A stretch of DNA of 64,000 nt, taken from contig NZ_JAPEVI010000003.1 of assembly GCF_026240905.1 (NCBI RefSeq), positions 4,342,501 to 4,406,500 on the forward strand, given 5' to 3'. Source of the DNA: Roseibium salinum. Lineage in GTDB: Bacteria; Pseudomonadota; Alphaproteobacteria; Rhizobiales; Stappiaceae. The notes beneath the pieces were generated by a model. That model was given only the letters and a program-made list of their open reading frames with translations. It was not told the origin of the DNA and made no database searches. The translations under genes were made by a program, and so were the position numbers. Positions 8,990 to 15,580 of this stretch are shown here, in pieces (within the stretch, counting starts at the first letter, position 1; each line of letters starts with the position of its first letter).

Positions 8990-9138
8990 CCTCTCCCCCT
9001 TGCGGGGGAGATGTCTCCGCCAGGAGACAGAGGGTGGTGTCAGCCTCTCGGCAAGCGCGCAGACCAGGAATATGACGCAGCGCCCGGTCACCCCCTCTGT
9101 CCGCTGTGCGGACATCTCCCCCGCAAGGGGGGAGAGGG
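8990..9138. repeat. Interspersed inverted-repeat element in a 312-base gap
   Basis: The gap between the aldehyde and alcohol dehydrogenase genes contains two long imperfect arms: 8991-9035 (starting CTCTCCCCCTTGCGGGGGAG) and 9089-9136 (ending CCCCGCAAGGGGGGAGAG). Each arm also folds on itself. This is the form of the extragenic palindromic elements that are widespread in Hyphomicrobiales genomes. It probably folds into a cruciform-like RNA between two genes of one operon. No ORF in the gap looks real. Confidence 0.75.
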
Positions 9139-9227
9139 GAGTTCGCTGAAGCGCCCGGCAGAGAACAACAGAATGTGGTTGGGAGAGGCCCAGCCCGTTA
9201 TGCAAACATTCAACTGACGAGACACCC

Positions 9228-10391
9228 ATGAGCTCACTTCCTTCTGTCAACTGGTCCTATCCGACTTCCGTCCGCTTTGGTGCCGGGCGTATCAAGGAAT
9301 TGCCGAAGGCGGTCACGGCCGCCGGCATGTCCAACCCGCTGCTGGTCACCGACCCGGGCCTGGCCGGCCTGCCGATGGTCGCCGCCGCCATTGAAAGCCT
9401 CAAGGCCGAGGGCCTTGCCGCCGCCGTCTTTTCCGACGTCAAGCCGAACCCGGTCGACAGCAACATCACCGCCGGCGTCGCGGCCTACAAGGCCGGCGGC
9501 CATGACGGCGTTATCGCCTTCGGCGGCGGTTCCGGGCTGGACGCGGGCAAGCTGATTGCCTTCATGTCCGGGCAGACCCGCCCGATCTGGGACTTCGAGG
9601 ACATCGGCGACTGGTGGACCCGGGCCGATCCGGCCGGCATCGCGCCTATCGTGGCCGTTCCGACCACCGCCGGGACCGGTTCGGAAGTCGGCCGCGCGGG
9701 CGTCGTCACCAATGAGGCGACCCACACCAAGAAGGTGATCTTCCATCCGAAGATGCTGCCGGCCATCGTGATCTGCGACCCGGAACTCACCGTCGGCATG
9801 CCGCGCTTCATTACGGTCGGCACCGGCATGGACGCGCTGGCGCATTGCCTCGAAGCCTATTCGGCGCCGATGTATCACCCGATGTCCGAAGGCATCGCGC
9901 TGGAAGGCATCCGCCTCGTCCTGGAAAACCTGCCCAGGGTCGCCGCCGACGGCTCGGACCTCGCCGCCCGCGGCCACCTGATGAGCGCCGCCGCCATGGG
10001 CGCCGTCGCCTTCCAGAAGGGGCTCGGGGCGATCCACTCTCTGTCCCATCCGGTTGGCGCGCTTTACGACACGCACCACGGCATGACCAATGCCGTCTTC
10101 ATGCCCTATGTGCTGCAGTTCAACCGGCCCGCCATCGAACAGAAATTCGAGCGTCTCGCCGGTTTCCTCGGCATTTCCGGCGGCTACCAGGGCGTGCTGG
10201 ACACGATCCTGAAGCTGCGCGCGGATCTCGAAGTGCCGCACACCCTCGGGGGTCTCAAGGTGGACGACAGCAAACGCGACCTCATCGCCGAAATGGCGAT
10301 CGTCGACCCGACCGCCGGCGGCAACCCGGTGCCGCTCACCAAGGACGGTGCCCTGGAGATCTTCGACAAGGCGCAGGCCGGAACGGTTTAA
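9228..10391 (+). CDS. Iron-containing alcohol dehydrogenase
   Basis: A 387-residue group III (iron-type) alcohol dehydrogenase. It shows the N-terminal nucleotide-binding half (VRFGAGRIKELP, GVIAFGGGSGLDAGKL with the GGGS dinucleotide loop, VPTTAGTGSEV) and a C-terminal metal-binding helical half (GMDALAHCLEAY, HSLSHPVGALYDTHHGMTN), where the Asp/His ligands lie. It is the last gene of the TRAP/ligase/aldehyde dehydrogenase run and probably oxidises the alcohol group of the glutamylated substrate. It ends 11 bases before the convergent serine hydrolase gene. Confidence 0.92.
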   Translation: MSSLPSVNWSYPTSVRFGAGRIKELPKAVTAAGMSNPLLVTDPGLAGLPMVAAAIESLKAEGLAAAVFSDVKPNPVDSNITAGVAAYKAGGHDGVIAFGGGSGLDAGKLIAFMSGQTRPIWDFEDIGDWWTRADPAGIAPIVAVPTTAGTGSEVGRAGVVTNEATHTKKVIFHPKMLPAIVICDPELTVGMPRFITVGTGMDALAHCLEAYSAPMYHPMSEGIALEGIRLVLENLPRVAADGSDLAARGHLMSAAAMGAVAFQKGLGAIHSLSHPVGALYDTHHGMTNAVFMPYVLQFNRPAIEQKFERLAGFLGISGGYQGVLDTILKLRADLEVPHTLGGLKVDDSKRDLIAEMAIVDPTAGGNPVPLTKDGALEIFDKAQAGTV

Positions 10392-10402
10392 GGATCGGTG
10401 CC

Positions 10403-11980
10403 CTAAACCCGGGTAAACCGGGCGGGTGGGTCGTCGCCGAAGAGTTCGATCTCCACGCTCTGCGCAGGGCCGTCGGCCAGGTCTGCAAAGGTCAGCGCCG
10501 AACGGGAGCCGATCGGGGCGTTTTCGGTGACGAAGTCGAAGACCATGACCGCTCCATCCCAGGGATGGAGCGGAAACAGCATCGGCTCGGGTCCTGCGGC
10601 CAGCACGAGGCCGTTGCTCTTTGCGATCACCTCGATCGTCCCGAAATAGGGATGGGAATAGACGCCGGCGCAGTCTTCGGCCGGCGGCGGAGCTGCGGCC
10701 GCGGCCGGCGGCGTTGCGCCCGCCGCTCGGCCGCGCACGGTGTAAAAACCTTCGAACAGTCTCGAGTATCCCGCATACCAGTCGCGGGTTTCGCGCCCAA
10801 ACTGCGCCAGGTCGGTGAACGATGCCGCGATGGATTCCGCAGCTCCGACCGGTGCGGCATTGGTCAGGACCACGATGCCGAGATCGAGGGATGGGATCAT
10901 GGAAAAGCAGGTGCCGGCGCCCATGAGAAAGGCGCCGGAATGGCTGATCTTGACCCGTCCCGACGGTTCGACGCCGACATTGAAGCCGAAGCCATAAAAG
11001 CCCGCCCGGGCGTCCGGGCTGTGCGGCGGGCTGGAAAAACTCTGCGGGCTGACCGCGGCCAGCAGTGCTTCCGGTGCCAGGACCTGCCGGCCGTCGTGGC
11101 TGCCGTCGGCCAGCAGCATCTTCAGCCAGATCGCCATGTCATTGACGGTCGAGCTGACACCGCCTGCCGGAGATTGCGCATCCGGATTGCGCTGAAACAG
11201 CGGCGCAAAGCCGTCGCTGCCGCGGGCATGTGGCACGGCGCGGTTCTTGGCTGCCATGATGTCTTGGAACCGCGAGCTGGTGCCGGTCATGCCGAGCGGC
11301 TGGTAAAGCGCTTCCTGCGAAAGGCTGCTCCAGTCGGTGCCCGAGGCTTGGGCTACAGCTTCCGCCGCGGCGGTCAGGCCGAAATTGGTATAGGCGTAGG
11401 ACGTGCGGAAAGGCGCGAGCGGCAACAGGCGAAGCCGTTCAAGGATAACCTCTCGGCCGAAGCCGAGATCCTCCAGATCGTCGCCCGCGTGATCGGGAAG
11501 GCCGGAGCGGTGGCTGTAGAGATCGCCGATGGTCAGCTTCTCGCTGCGGTCCGGGTCGGACAGGGAGAACCCCGGCAGCAGATCGCGCATGCGGCTGTCC
11601 CAGGAAACGACACCCCGGCTGACCTGACGCGCCACCACCGTCGCACCGATCGATTTCGACAGGGAGGCGAGCTGAAAGACCGTATCCGGCGTGACGCTGC
11701 CATCCGCCCCCAGGCGGCGCACGCCAAATCCCTTTGCGAAAAGCGTTTTGCCTTCATGCACCACGGCAACGGCAACGCCGGGCACCGCGCTGCGCCGCAT
11801 GATATCGGCAACGATCCGGTCAAGCTCGGCGACAGCCCTATCGACCTGCCCGGGCGGCACGTCGACGCCGGGCAGTTGAGCCGGCGAAAGCTGCTGCGCG
11901 AACGCCCCGAACGGGAGACCGGCAAGCGCCGCCGTCGCGGAGCTCAGAAAAAAGCGGCGGGAGAGGTCCATCGGTGGCAT
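10403..11980 (-). CDS. Exported serine hydrolase, class C beta-lactamase/PBP4-like
   Basis: A 525-residue protein with a twin-arginine-like signal (DLSRRFFLSSATAALAG) cleaved near AFAQQ. The beta-lactamase-fold catalytic set is complete: S106-LS-K109 in QLASLSKSIG, the YAYTN tyrosine motif and the ISHSG triad in place of KTG. This pattern is typical of DD-peptidase/esterase family members (PF00144), not of resistance AmpC. About 110 residues at the C-terminus follow a proline/alanine linker and may form a beta-barrel lipocalin-like domain, as in many such hydrolases. The start ATG at 11980 has AGGA eight bases upstream. It is not obviously linked to either neighbouring operon. Confidence 0.87.
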   Translation of the reverse strand: MPPMDLSRRFFLSSATAALAGLPFGAFAQQLSPAQLPGVDVPPGQVDRAVAELDRIVADIMRRSAVPGVAVAVVHEGKTLFAKGFGVRRLGADGSVTPDTVFQLASLSKSIGATVVARQVSRGVVSWDSRMRDLLPGFSLSDPDRSEKLTIGDLYSHRSGLPDHAGDDLEDLGFGREVILERLRLLPLAPFRTSYAYTNFGLTAAAEAVAQASGTDWSSLSQEALYQPLGMTGTSSRFQDIMAAKNRAVPHARGSDGFAPLFQRNPDAQSPAGGVSSTVNDMAIWLKMLLADGSHDGRQVLAPEALLAAVSPQSFSSPPHSPDARAGFYGFGFNVGVEPSGRVKISHSGAFLMGAGTCFSMIPSLDLGIVVLTNAAPVGAAESIAASFTDLAQFGRETRDWYAGYSRLFEGFYTVRGRAAGATPPAAAAAPPPAEDCAGVYSHPYFGTIEVIAKSNGLVLAAGPEPMLFPLHPWDGAVMVFDFVTENAPIGSRSALTFADLADGPAQSVEIELFGDDPPARFTRV

Positions 11981-12038
11981 GTCGCGAATCCTGTTCCAGG
12001 TTCTTCAACCGTAGCAGGAACCGGGGCGTAGGGTCATC

Positions 12039-12515
12039 CTACTCCATGTCCCCATGCATCGCGACCAGGTCCAGTTCGGCCGCGGGTGCCGCGATGGTGC
12101 GGAAGCTTTCCCTTACGCCGCCTTCCGTCAGGTCCCTTTGCACCGCGATCAGCGTGTTCTCATCGTGTTCGGCGCACAGGTCGGCCATGTAGGCGAGTTC
12201 CTCGGCGGCGACGCTGCGGGCCGCTTCCAGGGAGGGAGCGCCGTAGAGGTCGACGAAGTGCCGGGCGAGCCGGTCGGTCAGAACCTTGAGTTCGGCCTCT
12301 TCGATCGGCGTGACGGCAACGAAGGTCACCCGGCCGAAGGTTTCCAGGCCCAGCCAGCCGTTGGCAAAGGCCTGTCGGGCCTTGCCGGTGAGGTCGGCCT
12401 CGGTCCAGTCGGAGAATTCGAAGCCGCCCGAAAGACACCATTCGCCGGTCCGGGCGGGGGAAAAATAGACATTGAGGTCGCTGTCATCCAGGTGCACGGC
12501 ACGGGCGAGTTTCAT
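12039..12515 (-). CDS. Conserved hypothetical protein (DUF6505-like)
   Basis: A 158-residue soluble acidic protein with no signal peptide. The N-terminus LARAVHLDDSDLNVYF and the central GEWCLSGGFEFSDW resemble the family annotated as DUF6505 (recognised from memory, not searched). It lies directly after the biotin/lipoate-ligase-like gene with a 4-base gap. In related genomes this pair is seen near mrp and formate dehydrogenase genes. It is probably an accessory to iron-sulfur or molybdopterin enzyme assembly; the function is unknown. Confidence 0.7.
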   Translation of the reverse strand: MKLARAVHLDDSDLNVYFSPARTGEWCLSGGFEFSDWTEADLTGKARQAFANGWLGLETFGRVTFVAVTPIEEAELKVLTDRLARHFVDLYGAPSLEAARSVAAEELAYMADLCAEHDENTLIAVQRDLTEGGVRESFRTIAAPAAELDLVAMHGDME

Positions 12516-12519
12516 GGGG

Positions 12520-13224
12520 TCAGCTTTCCAGACGGGTTGAGAGGGGGATCAGCAGCGTGTTGCCTTCGGTGGTCCTGAGCAGCATGCCGAAACGTTCGTC
12601 GACGCCGACAAAGGTGCCCGCGCGGCCGCCGATCTCCAGCGGTTCGCCGAGATCCGGCACCAGGGCGCGCCAGTCTGAATGGATCCGGCGCGGGCCCTCG
12701 TCCAGCCAGCGGTTGATCCAGTAAAGGCTGTGGCGCACCCAGCTTTCCACAAGCTGCCCGGCGGACACCTCCGCGCAGCCTTCCTCGGAGAGATAGGTCG
12801 TGTCAGGGGAATTGCCGGGGTTCCGCTCCGGGCTGGCCATGTTGAGTTCCAGTCCCAGGACCAGCCAGTCCGGTATCTTGTCCGGATCACCGGTCGAGGC
12901 CTTGATCCGCATCCTGCCGCAGATGGCACCGTTGACGCGGATCGTCCCGTCCCATGCCAGATGAACCGCGACTTCCGGCGGCGCAAGGGCGCCGAGGGCG
13001 GCCTGGAAGCCCAGGCCGCAGACGGGAAGCGTGGTCATGGCTTCTTCGAGCGGCACCTCCGGGGCGAAGATGAGGCTCGCCCGCAGCTTTTCGCCGCCGA
13101 GATTGTAAACCACCATGCCCGGGTCGCTCCCGGCGATGGCCATGGCGACTGCCCGTTCGAACGGGTCGGCCTGGCCGGTCAGCGGCTCTCCCTTGAAAAG
13201 CGGCGGGAACTGGATCTCGCTCAT
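12520..13224 (-). CDS. Biotin/lipoate-protein ligase-like protein with C-terminal DUF4444-type domain
   Basis: A 234-residue protein. Residues 1-170 resemble the BPL/LPL catalytic fold (LPVCGLGFQAALGALAP, VHLAWDGTIRVNGAICGRMRIKAST, WLVLGLELNM) and residues 185-234 form a small SH3-like C-terminal domain (EIGGRAGTFVGVDERFGMLLR) as in BirA-type proteins. The canonical GRGRxGR biotin motif is not seen, so real ligase activity is uncertain. The ATG overlaps the mrp stop (ATGA), giving translational coupling. Its place in the formate dehydrogenase accessory operon hints at a cofactor-handling role. The name is recognised from the family pattern. Confidence 0.75.
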   Translation of the reverse strand: MSEIQFPPLFKGEPLTGQADPFERAVAMAIAGSDPGMVVYNLGGEKLRASLIFAPEVPLEEAMTTLPVCGLGFQAALGALAPPEVAVHLAWDGTIRVNGAICGRMRIKASTGDPDKIPDWLVLGLELNMASPERNPGNSPDTTYLSEEGCAEVSAGQLVESWVRHSLYWINRWLDEGPRRIHSDWRALVPDLGEPLEIGGRAGTFVGVDERFGMLLRTTEGNTLLIPLSTRLES

Positions 13225-14312
13225 GCCTTGCCTCCGTCGATCAGGGCCGCGGCCAGTTGCCGGAAAACCCCGGCCTCCGGCGCATCGGGGGACTTGATCG
13301 CGAGCGGCGTGCCGCTGTCGGCGGCAAGGCGGATGTTGAGGTGAAGCGGAATTTCGGCGAGCAGCGGCACGCCGATCTTTTCCGCCTCCGCGGCAACGCC
13401 GCCATGGCCGAAGACATGTTCCTCATGACCGCAATTGGAGCAGATATGGGTCGACATGTTCTCGATCATCCCGAGGATGGGCACGTTCATCTGCCGGAAC
13501 ATGTCGATGCCTTTGCGGGCATCGAGCAAGGCGACGTCCTGCGGGGTCGAAACGATGATTGCCCCGTCGACCACGAACTTCTGGCTGAGCGTCATCTGCA
13601 CATCGCCGGTGCCGGGCGGCAGGTCGACGATCAGCACGTCCAGCGCGCCCCACTGTACCTGGGACATCATCTGCTGAAGGGCCCCCATCAGCATCGGTCC
13701 GCGCCAGGCGACCGCCTCGTCGCCGGAGGTCATCAGGCCAATGGACATCATTGTGACGCCGTGATTGCGCAGGGGCAGGATCATCCGGCCGTCCGGGGAT
13801 GTCGGCCGTCCGGTGATGCCCAGCATTTTCGGCTGGGACGGACCGTAGACATCCGCATCCAGGAGACCGACCCTGCGGCCCTGGGCTGCCAGCGCACAGG
13901 CGAGATTGGCCGCTACGGTCGACTTGCCGACACCGCCCTTGCCGGAGGCAATGGCGATCACCCGTCCGATCCCCGCGACCTTCTGCGGACCGGAGGTTCC
14001 AGGCGGGGCCGGCTCCGGTCTGATCGGCTGGGGCTCTTTCGGCCGCTCGGGCGGCGTTGCCTGGTCCGAATGGGAGGTGAGGACGATCTGGACGTCGTCA
14101 CAGTCTTCCAGCGACGCCAGTTTCGCTTCCGCCTCCTCCTTCAGCGCCTCCATGTCGGCAAAGCGGCGGGAGTCGATTTCCATGACGAAGCGGACGTCGC
14201 CACCCGCGACCCGCAGCCCCCGGATCATGCCGGTGGCCACGATGTCTTCACCGGTCAGCGGATCGGCAATCGTCTTCAACGTGTTCAGAACGGTCTCGCG
14301 CGTCAGCGGCAC
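13221..14312 (-). CDS. mrp: Mrp/NBP35-family P-loop iron-sulfur cluster carrier ATPase
   Basis: A 363-residue protein with an N-terminal MIP18/DUF59-like domain (about 1-85: LKTIADPLTGEDIV), a proline-rich linker, and the ParA/MinD-type ATPase domain. The deviant Walker A is ASGKGGVGKSTVAANLA, and the switch region DADVYGPSQPKMLG and DLPPGTGD are clear. The cluster-binding CxxC is in HICSNCGHEEHVFG. Mrp/ApbC proteins carry [4Fe-4S] clusters to apo-enzymes. Here it is the second gene of the accessory operon divergent from the formate dehydrogenase side, consistent with maturing its many clusters. Confidence 0.92.
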   Translation of the reverse strand: MPLTRETVLNTLKTIADPLTGEDIVATGMIRGLRVAGGDVRFVMEIDSRRFADMEALKEEAEAKLASLEDCDDVQIVLTSHSDQATPPERPKEPQPIRPEPAPPGTSGPQKVAGIGRVIAIASGKGGVGKSTVAANLACALAAQGRRVGLLDADVYGPSQPKMLGITGRPTSPDGRMILPLRNHGVTMMSIGLMTSGDEAVAWRGPMLMGALQQMMSQVQWGALDVLIVDLPPGTGDVQMTLSQKFVVDGAIIVSTPQDVALLDARKGIDMFRQMNVPILGMIENMSTHICSNCGHEEHVFGHGGVAAEAEKIGVPLLAEIPLHLNIRLAADSGTPLAIKSPDAPEAGVFRQLAAALIDGGKA

Positions 14313-14313
14313 T

Positions 14314-14514
14314 TCAGTCGTGTCCCTGGATTTCGCCGGTCACGACGTGGTCCAGGCCAAGCTCTTCGATCGTGATCACAGCCTTGACCTTGAACGTTTT
14401 TCCGGCGGAGGGACCGCCCTCCCGGACAGCCTTTTCGATCGCCTGCTGGGACGTGACGCCGACCTGTTTCAGGAATTTGCGCATGGACATATTGAATTCG
14501 TCGTGCACCTTCAT
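14314..14514 (-). CDS. Small conserved protein (DUF6494-like)
   Basis: A 66-residue soluble protein directly upstream of mrp (1-base gap). The sequence NMSMRKFLKQVGVTSQQAIE and TFKVKAVITIEELGLDHVV looks like the short family labelled DUF6494 (recognised from memory). A GAGGAG sits immediately before ATG 14514, which is very close, so an internal ATG at 14490 could be the true start. It heads the minus-strand accessory operon. No function is known. Confidence 0.7.
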   Translation of the reverse strand: MKVHDEFNMSMRKFLKQVGVTSQQAIEKAVREGGPSAGKTFKVKAVITIEELGLDHVVTGEIQGHD

Positions 14515-14600
14515 CTCCTCTTCAATGTCAAAATACGTTGACGTTCCGGTGTTTTGATCCGTACCCTACCCTGTCGGTCAGCAACGTGGGGGAGGAGCAC

Positions 14601-15359
14601 GTGCGCTGCTTTGCCTTACTGTGTGTCATGGGCTTCATGCTTGGCGCTGCAATGGTGCCCGGCAAGGCCGAAACCCGGTCGTTCCGCTTGAGTGCGCCGG
14701 AAGACCTTGAGGCAACCGGCTTCCTCAAGTATCTGCTGCCGCGCTTTTCGCTCAAGACATCCATCCGGATCGAAATCGTTGCCGCTGACGAGGTAGCGGA
14801 TGTGCGTTTCTCGGCGGCCGAAGAGGGAACGCCGGTCTTTTCGGGCCTCGGAAAGACCTGGTTCATGGACGTTGCCGATACCGGCAACGAGCATGTCGCA
14901 CGCTTCAAGGACTGGCTGACCGGCGACATCGGCCGGAACACCATCGACGCCTTCCAGCCTGACGGCAAGGCGCTTTTCACGGCGGCGCTCGAAGAGGCGG
15001 AGGAGACCGGACCCGTCGTCATTTCCGGGGATGTGAGCGAAGGCGAACGGCTCTCCGTTATCCATTGCGGCCGCTGCCACATGGTCAATGAGCAGACCCG
15101 GTTCACCACCATCGGCTCAACCCCGTCCTTCGCCGTCATGCGCAGCTTTGCCGACTGGCAGGCGCGGTTCGAGGCGTTCTTCGCGCTCAATCCCCATCCC
15201 GCCTTCACCGTGATCGAAGGGGTCACCGAGCCGTTCGACATCACGCGGCCGCCGCCGATCGTGCCGGTGAAAATGTCGCTTGCGGATCTGGACGCGATCC
15301 TCGCCTTCGTTTCACGGATTCCACCGGCCGATCTCGGCCCGCCGATCCAATACGAGTAG
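14601..15359 (+). CDS. Periplasmic c-type cytochrome with a TupA-like N-terminal segment
   Basis: The GTG start at 14601 follows a strong GGGGGAGGAG; the longer frame to 14538 has no such site. The 252-residue product has a signal peptide (hydrophobic run to about residue 24, ending PGKAE). Residues about 36-65 (TGFLKYLLPRFSLKTSIRIE) resemble the start of tungstate-binding TupA (SGLFDYLLPIFTDKTGIEVR in the tupA of this window). The rest of the binding protein fold is missing. A single haem c site CGRCH is near residue 157, and a distal Met is available in PVKMSL. It is divergent from the mrp operon and probably passes electrons or senses oxyanions for formate dehydrogenase (inference). Confidence 0.75.
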   Translation: MRCFALLCVMGFMLGAAMVPGKAETRSFRLSAPEDLEATGFLKYLLPRFSLKTSIRIEIVAADEVADVRFSAAEEGTPVFSGLGKTWFMDVADTGNEHVARFKDWLTGDIGRNTIDAFQPDGKALFTAALEEAEETGPVVISGDVSEGERLSVIHCGRCHMVNEQTRFTTIGSTPSFAVMRSFADWQARFEAFFALNPHPAFTVIEGVTEPFDITRPPPIVPVKMSLADLDAILAFVSRIPPADLGPPIQYE

Positions 15360-15376
15360 TTCCTGTTCATGCGGGC

Positions 15377-15574
15377 TAGAGCATTTTTCGAGAATATTGG
15401 CTCATTTGACCGCGGCGATCTTGCCCTCTGGCCAGGCGATTTGCCCGCCGTGGTGTGACCCACCGCAAGGGCGAACCAACGACGCCAGAGGGCAAAATCG
15501 CCCGGCCCATTCACTTTGTTTTCCAATGTTTCCAGCCTTGCCAGGATGAGGAAATGTTCTCGAGAAATGCTCTA
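15377..15574. repeat. 198-bp MITE-like inverted-repeat element
   Basis: Terminal inverted repeats match at 17 of 18 positions: 15377-15394 (TAGAGCATTTTTCGAGAA) and 15557-15574 (TTCTCGAGAAATGCTCTA). A second nested pair, 15415-15432 and 15484-15501 (GCCAGAGGGCAAAATCGC), also matches 17 of 18. No ORF of its own is seen. It fills the gap between two convergent genes and could be a non-autonomous transposable element or an extragenic palindrome. Confidence 0.7.
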
Positions 15575-15580
15575 TGGCCG

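Noticed and set aside
9845..12031. 728-residue plus-strand ORF
   Set aside because: It runs across the end of the alcohol dehydrogenase and the antisense of the serine hydrolase, is Arg/Gly/Ala-rich and has no fold-like pattern.
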